From assembly GCA_003021015.1 (NCBI GenBank), contig PXRK01000025.1:1-40437 (forward strand): a stretch of DNA of 40,437 nt, in the 5' to 3' direction. Below, in pieces: positions 7,975 through 15,789 of the stretch. Position numbers and translations under genes: made by a program. Position 1 is the first letter of the stretch, and each line of letters begins with the position of its first letter. The DNA comes from Halobacteriales archaeon QS_4_66_20 (GTDB taxonomy: Archaea > Halobacteriota > Halobacteria > Halobacteriales > Haloarculaceae). The notes beneath the pieces are model-generated. The model was not told the DNA's origin. It did not search any database and saw nothing but the letters and a program-made list of their open reading frames with translations.

Positions 7975-8682
7975 ATGGAGACAGCAGACGAGCGGGAGGA
8001 CGGTGCGGCCGGCGAGGCCGCGGCAGGCGGCCCGGCGAGCGACGGCGCCCCCGGGGAGACCCACGGCGAGGGGGCCGGGGAGTCCGGCGAGCCGACGGCC
8101 GACCGCACGGGGGGAGAGGACGCGACGCCAACTGAGCCGTCGAGCCTCTCGTACGACGACTGTTTCGACCTGCTGAGCAACCACCGGCGCCGGTACGCGC
8201 TGCACTACCTGCAACAGCAGGACGACGGCGTGGCGCTGGGCGAGCTAACCGACCAGGTCGCCGCCTGGGAGAACGGCGTCGACGTCGACGCCGTCTCGCC
8301 GGCCCAGCGCAAACGGGTGTACACGTCCCTCCAGCAGGTCCATCTGCCGCGCATGGACGACCTCGACGTCGTCGCGTTCGACGACGAGGAGGGGCGGGTC
8401 GTTCTCGGCCCGGCCGTCGACGATCTCGACGTCTACCTGGAAGTCGTCCGGGAGGATGACGTCCCCTGGAGCGCGTTTTACCTCTCGCTCGCGGTCGTCA
8501 ACGCTGTGCTGGTCGGGAGCGTCCTCCTGGGCGTCTCGGGGCTGGCGGCCGTCCCGGGAGTCGGGTGGATGCTGTTCGTCCTCACGACGTTCCTCGTCGC
8601 GGCGCTCGCCCACGTGTATCTGGTCTGCACAGAGATGCGCCTCGGGCGGGGTGACCGGCCGCCGGACAGGCGGTCCGCGTGA
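7975..8682 (+). CDS. membrane-anchored winged-helix protein (DUF7344-like), copy B
   Basis: This 235-residue paralogue of the protein at 5458 has the same layout: an acidic Gly/Ala/Glu-rich N-terminus (about residues 1-56), a winged-helix-like domain starting YDDCFDLLSNHRRRYALHYL, and two C-terminal membrane helices. Through the domain core the nucleotide sequence is almost identical to copy A (5606-5720 against 8168-8282), while the flanks and N-terminal tails differ. This suggests gene conversion or strong constraint. Two tandem ATGs (7972 and 7975) are possible starts. It is convergent with the signal peptidase gene, with only about 11 bp between the stops. Confidence 0.85.
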   Translation: METADEREDGAAGEAAAGGPASDGAPGETHGEGAGESGEPTADRTGGEDATPTEPSSLSYDDCFDLLSNHRRRYALHYLQQQDDGVALGELTDQVAAWENGVDVDAVSPAQRKRVYTSLQQVHLPRMDDLDVVAFDDEEGRVVLGPAVDDLDVYLEVVREDDVPWSAFYLSLAVVNAVLVGSVLLGVSGLAAVPGVGWMLFVLTTFLVAALAHVYLVCTEMRLGRGDRPPDRRSA

Positions 8683-8693
8683 CCTGACACCAG

Positions 8694-9833
8694 TCAGCGC
8701 CAGGGGACGAGTCTGCCCGACCGCCTGGTCGACCTGCTGCGGGTTCGGATGCGGCCGGTGCCGAGGAACAGCCGGGCCGCAGCGTAGAACGGCAGCCCGA
8801 CGACGAGGTTCACCGCGAGCAGCGGGAGCCAGGGGTGGATGTCGTGGAGTGCGAGCAACAGCCCGGTTGGGAGTACCCGGAGATACCGGTGCTCGGTGAC
8901 GTAGTACCGGTAGAGCCCGGTCTCGGGCGGCATCGTGACCGTGACCGTCGCGTTGGCCGTCCCGCGGGCCGGGACGACCGTCTGTGACTGGTTGACCGCG
9001 ACGTCCTCGCCGCCGGGTTCGAGCACGACGATGGTCGGCACGAACCCGTTGTTGTCGATGCCGTACGGGAGCGTCCCGCTTGAGTCCTGCCGGATCGTCG
9101 TCGGGTTGTCGCTGTCGAACTCGGCGCTGACGATGCCGTACTCCTGGGAGCCGGCGGGGACGAGCATCGCCGCCGACGCCGCCAGGACGACCACCAGCGC
9201 GAGCGCGACGGCCACGAGGTGTGCGTTCGTCCCGTCGTCGCGTCCGCGGCTGCGCGATCGGTGTTTGCCGTCGTCGAACATCCCGATGAGGACGTACAGC
9301 ACGATCGTCACGGCGAACACCAGATACCCCAGCCCCTGAACCCCGAGCACCGCGTCGGTGCCGAGCAGTCCCGCAACCGTGCGCTGGATCGATTCGAGGG
9401 TCGACTGGATCCACTCGACGGCAGTCCCGAGCCCGGGGATCGCAAGCACGCTGCCCGTCGGCTGCCAGGCGACGGCGACGACTGTGGTATCCTGCACGGG
9501 GGGCTCGCCCGAGTCCTGGTCGGTGAACGGGTTGGCGTCGCCGCGCGTGACGTACCCCCGCTCGGTCTCCTCGACGACCCGGTGGGTCGTGAGCCCGCCC
9601 CCCTCGATCTGCTCGGCCTCGTAGACGATGACGTCGCCGGGGCCGACGTCGCCCGCGATCGCCGGCGGCACCGCCACGAACCCGTCGCCCGGCGACAGCG
9701 CCGGCTCCATGCTGTCGGTCGTGACGTAGCTGAGCAGGATCGGCTGGCCGAGCACCTGCCCCAGCAGCAGCGCCAGGAAGACGACCACGGCGAGGCCCTG
9801 CAGCGCCAGCCAGAGGGCGCGTTTCGGGTCCAT
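8694..9833 (-). CDS. SipW-like archaeal signal peptidase I (S26) with C-terminal extension
   Basis: This 379-residue membrane protease has the catalytic Ser41 in TTDSMEPALSPGD and His84 in TTHRVVEE in place of the bacterial Lys. The acidic box RGDANPFTD (about 97-105) is typical of the archaeal/ER/SipW branch of S26 peptidases. The peptidase part covers about residues 1-125, with a membrane helix at 9-30. The C-terminal two thirds is unusual: helices near 155-180 and 200-220, an extracellular beta-rich segment and a final helix near 335-355. Its position next to DUF5305 and DUF1102-like genes suggests a dedicated peptidase for those surface proteins rather than the housekeeping enzyme. Confidence 0.9.
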   Translation of the reverse strand: MDPKRALWLALQGLAVVVFLALLLGQVLGQPILLSYVTTDSMEPALSPGDGFVAVPPAIAGDVGPGDVIVYEAEQIEGGGLTTHRVVEETERGYVTRGDANPFTDQDSGEPPVQDTTVVAVAWQPTGSVLAIPGLGTAVEWIQSTLESIQRTVAGLLGTDAVLGVQGLGYLVFAVTIVLYVLIGMFDDGKHRSRSRGRDDGTNAHLVAVALALVVVLAASAAMLVPAGSQEYGIVSAEFDSDNPTTIRQDSSGTLPYGIDNNGFVPTIVVLEPGGEDVAVNQSQTVVPARGTANATVTVTMPPETGLYRYYVTEHRYLRVLPTGLLLALHDIHPWLPLLAVNLVVGLPFYAAARLFLGTGRIRTRSRSTRRSGRLVPWR

Positions 9834-9962
9834 CAGCTCAGTGACCCCCCACTCGGTCTGGGCGTCCGTGCGGGCGCGGACCCACGTGCGGGGCGCCGCC
9901 GCGAGCGCGTGCGCAACTAGTGCGAACGCGTATGCGACGGGGAGCGGTACGAGCGAGCATAG

Positions 9963-10790
9963 TTACCGGTACGACCCGCTGAATACGCGTGCGCCACAGG
10001 ATTCACAGTCGACCGAGACGCTAACCAAGTCCGACGTGCAGCAGGACTGGCGGACGTTCTCGACCTGCTGCAGGTCGGCGTCGCAGGCGGGACAGCGCTC
10101 GAGGAACGCCCGGAGCCCGGCGAGCAGGTTCGTCCGCCGCCGGTCGCCGAGGTTGTCCCAGCCGTCGAGCCACTCCGCGAGCGTCGGCTCGGCCGCCAGG
10201 TCAGCGTAAAACGCCGCCTCAGAGATCCACTCGGCGATCAGATCGCCCTCGTAGCTGACGCCGAACTCCGCCTCGCCGACGAAGCCCAGCGCCGCCGGGT
10301 CGACGCCCAGCACCGACGCGAGGTGGCGGGCCGCCCGCGCCTCGTCGTCCCGGAACTGCCGGATGCGTCGCCACCAGACCTCGCGGAACTCGTCGGTGAG
10401 ACGGAGGTCGTCCGCCCCGGGCTCGGGTTCGACGACGCCGGCCGTCCGGAGCAGTGTCTCGGTCTCGGTGGTCTCGGCGTCTCTCGCCGCCGGTGTGGTT
10501 CCGTCGTCCGCGTTTGCGAGCGGCTCCTTGCCGAACAGGCGGAGCAGCCGCCCCGGGACGTATCGCTTCGTCAGTTCCGGCGTCCCGGGCACGAGGTAGC
10601 CACGCAGGTAGATCACGGCCAGACAGACCGCGAACGTCATCCCGCCGCCGACGGGGTGCCAGGCGACACCCACGACGACCGCGACGGCGGCCGCGACGAC
10701 CGCGTTAACGGTGGTACACGGCAGACACCGGTTCGGCCCGGTGTACGCCGGCTGCCTGAGTCGCTCGACGGTGTGTCGAAGTGGTGACAT
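9963..10790 (-). CDS. haloarchaeal membrane protein with Cys motif and C-terminal zinc ribbon
   Basis: I do not recognise a named family for this 275-residue protein. Near the N-terminus is TGPNRCLPCTTVN (about residues 17-29), a CxxC motif just before the first of two hydrophobic helices (about 29-47 and 50-66). A charged cytoplasmic region of about 150 residues follows. The last 45 residues carry CPACD, a CC pair and CESCG, a pattern fitting a zinc-ribbon domain. The ATG at 10790 is supported by a TATA box about 30 bp upstream. The signal peptidase gene follows after 129 bp on the same strand. Possible roles are regulatory or assembly functions; neither can be shown. Confidence 0.75.
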   Translation of the reverse strand: MSPLRHTVERLRQPAYTGPNRCLPCTTVNAVVAAAVAVVVGVAWHPVGGGMTFAVCLAVIYLRGYLVPGTPELTKRYVPGRLLRLFGKEPLANADDGTTPAARDAETTETETLLRTAGVVEPEPGADDLRLTDEFREVWWRRIRQFRDDEARAARHLASVLGVDPAALGFVGEAEFGVSYEGDLIAEWISEAAFYADLAAEPTLAEWLDGWDNLGDRRRTNLLAGLRAFLERCPACDADLQQVENVRQSCCTSDLVSVSVDCESCGARVFSGSYR

Positions 10791-10816
10791 CGATTGGTCG
10801 AACCGTTCGGGTTCGT

Positions 10817-10827
10817 CCTATATGTAG
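10817..10827 (-). promoter_or_regulatory. TATA box of the zinc-ribbon gene
   Basis: The minus strand reads CTACATATAGG, centred about 32 bp upstream of the ATG at 10790. This predicts a near-leaderless transcript. Confidence 0.6.
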
Positions 10828-10910
10828 ATTTCAATGCTTCTAGTGACGACCGGCCGTTCAGGGGGAGACAGCCACTGACGGCCACCGACGGCCGCCCGTT
10901 CAGGGCCCGC

Positions 10911-10930
10911 CTGATACGGTCCTGCGTGGC
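10911..10930. repeat. possible degenerate palindrome arm
   Basis: CTGATACGGTCCTGCGTGGC resembles the end at 39051 (TGATAC-GGTCGTTC-GTGACT) with several changes. It stands alone, 30 bp before the full copy at 10960. Confidence 0.35.
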
Positions 10931-10959
10931 TGGCGACTGCCGGTGGTCGCTGATCACTC

Positions 10960-11074
10960 ATATACAGCCAGACGTGATTCAGTTACGCCATGCCGTCCCA
11001 AATCCCGTTATTCGAGCCACGACACAGCCGATGGACTGTCCTGGCACTGGACGGAGTCACGTCTGGCTGTATAT
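10960..11074. repeat. palindromic element, copy 3 (115 bp)
   Basis: The ends ATATAC-AGCCAGAC-GTGATTC and GAGTCAC-GTCTGGCT-GTATAT form a 21-bp inverted repeat with one T/G mismatch. The interior (10981-11053) is about 90% like that of the copy at 14947, including an internal ACAGCCGATGGACTGT palindrome. It lies between the zinc-ribbon gene promoter and the 3' end of the LruC-type gene. Apart from it and the TATA box, the interval 10791-11219 holds nothing recognised. Confidence 0.85.
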
Positions 11075-11219
11075 CATTCCCGCTCGAGTCCCAACTTCGG
11101 CCAGCACCAGTCTGTCGCCGACCAAAACAGCCGATTCGGGCGGGCATGGGCACGATGCGGGATTGCCACTCGTCTCCAGGTTAGTTCCAAAAAAGAAATC
11201 GGCAATCGGATGTTGTTTC

Positions 11220-12605
11220 TTATGACGATTCGATGCTGTTGTCTGTCTCGTCGACTTCGAAGTTGCAACTCGTGACCCGGTTGGCGTCGACACCACCATC
11301 CTGCCAGCCCGAGGGGAATTCGGGCTTGCCATCGCTATCTCGGGTCACATTGTGGTACGCGTCGGCGATGTGCTCTCCTCCGGTCGGCCACTCCCACTGC
11401 TCCGGCACGACCAGCAGCCGGATATCGCCCTTCTCGACCTTGACGGAGGAGTTACTCCCGGTGTTATCAAGGATAGGGTTGAACGGGAGGTCATCGCCGT
11501 GAGTCTCGAAGTCCCCGTTAAAGGTACCGAACTCACAGCACTCGTCGAATCTGACTTCGAGTTGCGCCCACTCATTGGGAGTCTCACAGTCCCCGTTCTG
11601 GTTGCTCAGATCCGACAACACCTTGCTGGTGTCGTCCCAGATGGTGATGTCAACCGTCCCTGCGTTGCCCGAGAAATTCGTCACCCCTGAACTACCTTGC
11701 TCGTTCCCACTCGAGTCGTAGTAGGTCACTTCGTACTCACCACTACAGCCGAAGTCGAACTCGAACTTGTGGGTGTCACCAGCACCGCGGGCCTGCGGGA
11801 CGATATCCCACTGGAACCGACTGACACCCCCGGTACCGCCTTCACCGCAGCGGTTGAACGTCCCGAAGATGTCGACGATCCAGTCGTTGTAGTCCCAGTC
11901 CGATTCCTCTCTCGGCAGGTCCTCGTAGGCGAGGCTGAGCCGCCCAGTCTCAGTGATGGTCTCCGGCGGTTCCGTCGTGCAGTTGGCGTTGACATCGGCG
12001 TTGATCTGGATCTCGTTGTCCAGGTCCTCCAGTAGTTTTGGTGCGTCCCTCGCGTTGAGCCCGTACGTACGGGTCTTGATGCCGATACAGCGACACTCAC
12101 CGAGCGGAATTCCGATTGCGTTCTCCTTGCCGATGATCGACTGACTGTCGTCTGCGCCGAGGTAAAAATCGACGCGGCGGTCTTCGGGATCGACCCCATC
12201 AACGCCGTTGGCAGCGTCACCAACCGTCGGCCAGTCCTCGTCGTCCTCGATCCACACACAGGCGTCTTCTTTCCCCTGGTTACAGAGCTGGAAGACGTTG
12301 TGGAACCAGCTCGTCGAATCCGAGTTGACGCCCTTACCCAACGGGGTTTCGTCCCGCGTCGGGTTCTCGGGATCCATGACGATCTTGAGGTGTCCCAGAT
12401 CGTCGAGGTGGGCAAAACTCGAATTCGGCGTCTCACTGCCGTCGATTCGGCACTTGTCCATCCCCAGGTACGCGTTCGGATCCTCTGCAACCTGAATCGT
12501 CACACTTCTGTCGGCCTCGACTCGCGAGAACGCGCCGCTCCCGATGAGGGCGCTCCCCGCGGCCGCGGCCGAACCGACACCGAGTAGGAATTTTCGTCGC
12601 TTCAT
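11220..12605 (-). CDS. Tat-type secreted DUF1102-like protein with LruC-like domain
   Basis: This 461-residue secreted protein starts MKRRKFLLGVGSAAAAGSAL, a twin-arginine-like signal with a weak h-region ending GSGAFS. Next come SRVEADRSVTIQVAEDPNAY and LGM, the DUF1102-type N-terminal module. Cys-containing segments (QLCNQGKEDACVW, GECRCIGIKTRTYG) recur in the neighbouring gene. The middle (about residue 225) has LAYEDLPREESDWDYNDWIV, resembling the LruC (DUF4842) motif with its Asp/Asn-rich calcium-site look. The C-terminal part is beta-rich and acidic. It lies 19 bp after the next gene upstream and is probably co-transcribed with it. It is likely a surface filament or S-layer-associated protein. 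Confidence 0.85.
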   Translation of the reverse strand: MKRRKFLLGVGSAAAAGSALIGSGAFSRVEADRSVTIQVAEDPNAYLGMDKCRIDGSETPNSSFAHLDDLGHLKIVMDPENPTRDETPLGKGVNSDSTSWFHNVFQLCNQGKEDACVWIEDDEDWPTVGDAANGVDGVDPEDRRVDFYLGADDSQSIIGKENAIGIPLGECRCIGIKTRTYGLNARDAPKLLEDLDNEIQINADVNANCTTEPPETITETGRLSLAYEDLPREESDWDYNDWIVDIFGTFNRCGEGGTGGVSRFQWDIVPQARGAGDTHKFEFDFGCSGEYEVTYYDSSGNEQGSSGVTNFSGNAGTVDITIWDDTSKVLSDLSNQNGDCETPNEWAQLEVRFDECCEFGTFNGDFETHGDDLPFNPILDNTGSNSSVKVEKGDIRLLVVPEQWEWPTGGEHIADAYHNVTRDSDGKPEFPSGWQDGGVDANRVTSCNFEVDETDNSIESS

Positions 12606-12624
12606 GACTGATCAGCCCAATTAC

Positions 12625-13299
12625 TTAGGCGTCGCTCGTCGGATCACCGTCTCCGGAGCCGCCACTCGCCTGCGGCGAATCGGCCACAACGACGGCAGTG
12701 CCCTCGACCAGTGGTTCATCCTTCCTCGCGTTGATACCGTAGGTCTGTGTCTTGAGATCAAAATCTTCGCAATCCCCGGGTTCCAGCGTACGGCCACCGT
12801 TCCAGTTCGGGCCCGTCCAACCGTCGCTTGAGTCGAAAAGGATCGACTCTTCCACCCCATGACTGTTCTCGTAGTAGACGTCGACGACTGGCGTCCCTTC
12901 GTCATTGATACCGTCGTGAGAACTCGAATGATAATCGAGCTCCGCAACGTCGATTGCGATCGTGGCGGTGGCTTTGCCCTGGTTACAGAGCCTGAACAGC
13001 CTCTCGAACCAGGTCGTCGAGTTCGAGTTGACACCGGCTCCAGTCCTCCGTCCATCGTACTCGTCTTCAGGAATCTTTCCGATGTCGATGTAGAAGTGGC
13101 CGTTGTCGTCGTAACCGGTGTAATTCTGACTGTTCGTGTTGTTGAGACTGTTGAACCCCACGTAGGCGTATTTGTCAGTAGCCACCTGGATGCTCACGTC
13201 GCGATCCGATTCCACTCTGCTGAACGCCCCGCTGCCCAGTGCAGCGGCGCCGCCAGCAGCCAGTGCGCCTGTTCCGATCAGGAATTTGCGTCGTTCCAT
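12625..13299 (-). CDS. Tat-type secreted DUF1102-like protein
   Basis: This 224-residue secreted protein starts MERRKFLIGTGALAAGGAAA and runs to GSGAFS, followed by SRVESDRDVSIQVATDKYAY and VGF, the DUF1102-type module. Later segments match the downstream gene product: TWFERLFRLCNQGKATATI, and CEDFDLKTQTYGINARKDEP against its CRCIGIKTRTYGLNARDAP. The two are therefore paralogues; the downstream protein has gained a LruC-like extension. Another ATG two codons upstream (13305) is possible. It is the first gene of a minus-strand pair. The expected role is as a structural surface protein or fibre subunit. Confidence 0.83.
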   Translation of the reverse strand: MERRKFLIGTGALAAGGAAALGSGAFSRVESDRDVSIQVATDKYAYVGFNSLNNTNSQNYTGYDDNGHFYIDIGKIPEDEYDGRRTGAGVNSNSTTWFERLFRLCNQGKATATIAIDVAELDYHSSSHDGINDEGTPVVDVYYENSHGVEESILFDSSDGWTGPNWNGGRTLEPGDCEDFDLKTQTYGINARKDEPLVEGTAVVVADSPQASGGSGDGDPTSDA

Positions 13300-13305
13300 T
13301 GGCAT

Positions 13306-14004
13306 GGTTGTCGTCTCCGTTGGGCACGCCCACCTCCACCCCTTACCCGCCGGGTGGGGGGACGCGCTCGTCTCCCCCTCCTTTCTCTACCTCCATTGTA
13401 TCAATCCACCTGAACGAACGCCGCAAACGAGACCACTGCCCCTGAGAACGTGCTGACTGTGCCTGTGTACCCTTCAGTGGTCCTCTGAACTGCGACGCGA
13501 ACCTGCTGACTGTGTTCGGAGCCCCTCTGAACGGTCGCTGTGCGGGCGCCGTTCGTTCAGGCAGTGGCTGGCACCGCCGACGCGTCCTTCCAGCGACCCC
13601 TGAATTCGCCCGTGGAACGACGATAGTAACGAAATTTGATATGAGTTTCCACGACCACTTCTCGACCCCTCGTCTCCAGAAGCGCCTCAGAGACACTCTC
13701 GAAACCATAGTTCGACAGTTTCGGCGAGCGGGGCGGGAGAACTCTGACCGTACCGGGAGGAAGTATCAGGAGATAGTAATTAACTACCGTACAGTTTTAA
13801 TACGGTCACGAAGCAGGTATAGAGTAATAGAACGGCAGGGGTTGGGGGAGCGTGAGCGGATTCAGCCCCCGGCCGTCACAGGAATCGGACAGCAACTGGA
13901 CGCCGAGACACGGACACGACAGCAGAAACGATGGGTTATACGCACACTCGATCGAGGGTTGACCGGTGGACAGCGACGACAACGGCGACAGGGGGCGGGG
14001 ACGA
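13306..14004. other. divergent intergenic region with repeated CTGAAC-type motifs
   Basis: These 700 bp separate the DUF1102-like gene (minus) and the third secreted gene (plus). No gene is supported. Short motifs recur: CCTGAAC-like text at 13407, 13441 (CCCCTGAGAAC), 13483, 13524 and 13598 (CCCCTGAATTC). A 16-mer, GAACSTGCTGACTGTG, occurs at 13446 and again at 13499. A TATA-like AGTTTTAATACGG at about 13792-13804 lies upstream of the plus-strand gene, within an AT-rich stretch (13770-13805). Confidence 0.45.
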
Positions 14005-14886
14005 ATGAACAGGCGTACGTTCCTGCTCGGGTCGGCTGCCACGCTGACCGGCTCGGGGCTGCTCGTCGGCGCGCGGGGGTACTCACGCGTGGAGTCACAG
14101 CGGGAGGTGGCTGTCGACGTCGTCGGCGACGAGGACGCGTACCTCGGCATCGTGTACCCGGAGTCCGTAGAGTTCGGCTGCGAGACGACGGTCGAGATCG
14201 GACTTCGCAACCAGACGAAGATCCCCCTCGACCGGGTCGACGTCGACGCACGTGTCCGGGGCGACGGCGTCACGGTCGACGGCGTCGACGTACCTGACTC
14301 GATCGAACTGGGCGAGGAGGAGGTGGTGGACGTCACGCTCTCGTGTGACGGCGCCGCGGGTAGCGAGCCGACCCTGGCGTTCGACGTCAGCGTCGCGGGC
14401 GAGGACACCTCGATCGAGACGGAGCGTAGTCGCGTGATCGAACTCGACTGTGAGTGTACCCGGGAAAAGAGCGCCTGGGCGTACGGCGACGGAAGCTGGT
14501 ACATCACGAGTGGGCAGCTCGACGACATCAGCGGGTTGCTCACGCTGTACGCGGGCGCCGGCAGGAACGACCTCGAAAGCGGGCTCGAAGTGGGGGACCT
14601 GTACGTCGGGATCGGGAGCGACAGCGAGGGCAACAAGGAGCTGTGCGTCAACTATCTGGTTGACGGCAGCGTCGGCGACAAGTCCATCGAGTTGAAGAGC
14701 ACGAAGTTCACCGTCGTGGCGAAGCCCGAGGAGCTGCTGAACAACAACGGGGAGGCCATCGCGCCGGATGCCTGGGACCGGAAGTACCACGACAAGAAGG
14801 GTGGGCGGTGCATCGACGTCAGCGGGATGGACGGGTTCGTGCTCGCCGCCCACGCGACCGTCACGATCACCGAGAGCAGCGGCTGA
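14005..14886 (+). CDS. Tat-type secreted protein sharing the DUF1102-like N-terminal module
   Basis: The product is 293 residues from the ATG at 14005; an in-frame GTG at 13966 would add 13 residues. The signal is MNRRTFLLGSAATLTGSGLL, then ARGYSRVESQREVAVDVVGD and EDAYLGI, the same post-signal motif as the two secreted proteins encoded at 11220 and 12625. The rest differs: a CARDB/Ig-like beta domain (about residues 50-145, with LGEEEVVDVTLSC) and a second domain opening DCECTREKSAWAYGDGSWYI (about 150-290). The shortest start is chosen because Tat signals normally have short n-regions. It is a likely surface-exposed partner or anchor of the adjacent DUF1102-like proteins. Confidence 0.78.
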   Translation: MNRRTFLLGSAATLTGSGLLVGARGYSRVESQREVAVDVVGDEDAYLGIVYPESVEFGCETTVEIGLRNQTKIPLDRVDVDARVRGDGVTVDGVDVPDSIELGEEEVVDVTLSCDGAAGSEPTLAFDVSVAGEDTSIETERSRVIELDCECTREKSAWAYGDGSWYITSGQLDDISGLLTLYAGAGRNDLESGLEVGDLYVGIGSDSEGNKELCVNYLVDGSVGDKSIELKSTKFTVVAKPEELLNNNGEAIAPDAWDRKYHDKKGGRCIDVSGMDGFVLAAHATVTITESSG

Positions 14887-14946
14887 TTCCAACAGCGTCC
14901 CCCTGAACTCCGCCGATGGTCGGGCCTGAGCACCGGCACGTCAGGG

Positions 14947-15068
14947 GTATACAGCCAGACGTGATTCACGCAACACGTAAGCCATGCCGTCCCAACTCCC
15001 GTTGTTCGGGCCATGACACAGCCGATGGACTGTCCTGGCACTGTCCGGAGTCACGTCTGGCTGTATAC
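14947..15068. repeat. palindromic element, copy 4 (122 bp)
   Basis: The ends GTATAC-AGCCAGAC-GTGATTC and GAGTCAC-GTCTGGCT-GTATAC flank an interior highly similar to copy 3 at 10960. It is a few bases longer near the left end (CACGCAACACGTAAGCC). It lies between the convergent 3' ends of the secreted protein gene and the HalX regulator, directly beside the 27-bp tandem repeat. Confidence 0.85.
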
Positions 15069-15071
15069 GTC

Positions 15072-15175
15072 GCCGATTGCTGCTCACCGTGAGTGCACGC
15101 CGATTGCTGCTCACCGTGAGTGCACGCCGATTGCTGCTCACCGTGAGTGCACGCCGATTGCTGCTCACTGCGACT
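15072..15175. repeat. 27-bp tandem repeat, three full units plus a partial fourth
   Basis: Units start at 15072, 15099, 15126 and 15153. Each full unit is GCCGATTGCTGCTCACCGTG followed by AGTGCAC, with no change among the first three. The partial fourth unit runs into the last codons of the HalX gene, whose TGA stop (15165-15167) lies in it. Units are contiguous with no spacers, so this is not a CRISPR. The array probably grew by duplication of the sequence at the 3' end of that gene. Confidence 0.9.
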
Positions 15176-15740
15176 GCAACAGCGCCTCGAGCTTCTCCAG
15201 GGCCGCCTCGAGGTACGGATCGTCCTCGGCGTCGGGCAACTCGACCTCGTCGCGGAGCGTGTTGAACTCCGCCCGGAGCGCCTCGTACTCGTCGCTCGTT
15301 TCGAGCTGGTCGAGTGACAGCTTCGACTCGAGCGTCGCCAGCTTCGACGCGAGGACGAACATTCGCTGGACCTGCTGGTCGAGCGTCTTCCGCGCGAGCA
15401 TCCGCTCGACGACGTTCCGGAGCTGTTCGGCCGTCACCGGCTTCACGAGGTACTCGTCGAACGCCATCTCGACGATGTCCAGGTCCGGCTCGACGGCCGT
15501 CACCATGACGACCCGTGGATCGCTGTGCCGGCTGTCGATCTCGGCGAGCACCTCGTCCCCGGAGATGCCGGGCATCCGCCGGTCGAGCAACACGATGTCG
15601 ACGCCGGGGTGAAGCTCCGCCAGCGCTTCCTCGCCCGAGTATGCCACAATTACGTCGTACTCCGCCGAGAGAGCGTCAGCGTACGAATCCGCAACCCCAT
15701 CCTCGTCGTCGACGACTAGCACCGTCGTATTACCAGTCAT
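15165..15740 (-). CDS. HalX-type response regulator
   Basis: This 191-residue protein has an N-terminal receiver domain (residues about 5-115): acidic pocket VVDDEDG at 9-15, phosphoacceptor Asp53 in VDIVLLDRRMPG, the conserved Thr in VVMVTAVEPD, and Lys in YLVKPVT near 102. The C-terminal region (about 120-190: VQRMFVLASKLATLESKLSL, EYEALRAEFNTLRDEV) is the HalX coiled helical domain of haloarchaeal regulators. It has no DNA-binding domain of a known type. No intact kinase gene is adjacent; the only kinase in the window is the broken one at 4606. The ATG at 15740 has a TATA box about 27 bp upstream. Confidence 0.93.
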   Translation of the reverse strand: MTGNTTVLVVDDEDGVADSYADALSAEYDVIVAYSGEEALAELHPGVDIVLLDRRMPGISGDEVLAEIDSRHSDPRVVMVTAVEPDLDIVEMAFDEYLVKPVTAEQLRNVVERMLARKTLDQQVQRMFVLASKLATLESKLSLDQLETSDEYEALRAEFNTLRDEVELPDAEDDPYLEAALEKLEALLQSQ

Positions 15741-15760
15741 ATGACCATGCTATCTCTCAA

Positions 15761-15772
15761 CTTTTAAATATC
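15761..15772 (-). promoter_or_regulatory. TATA box of the HalX regulator gene
   Basis: The minus strand reads AAGATATTTAAAAG, centred about 27 bp upstream of the ATG at 15740. This implies a leaderless message. Confidence 0.6.
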
Positions 15773-15789
15773 TTACTGAGCAGGGGTTT

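Noticed and set aside
15072..15175. CRISPR-like short repeats
   Set aside because: The 27-bp units are contiguous, with no spacers, and no cas genes are nearby.
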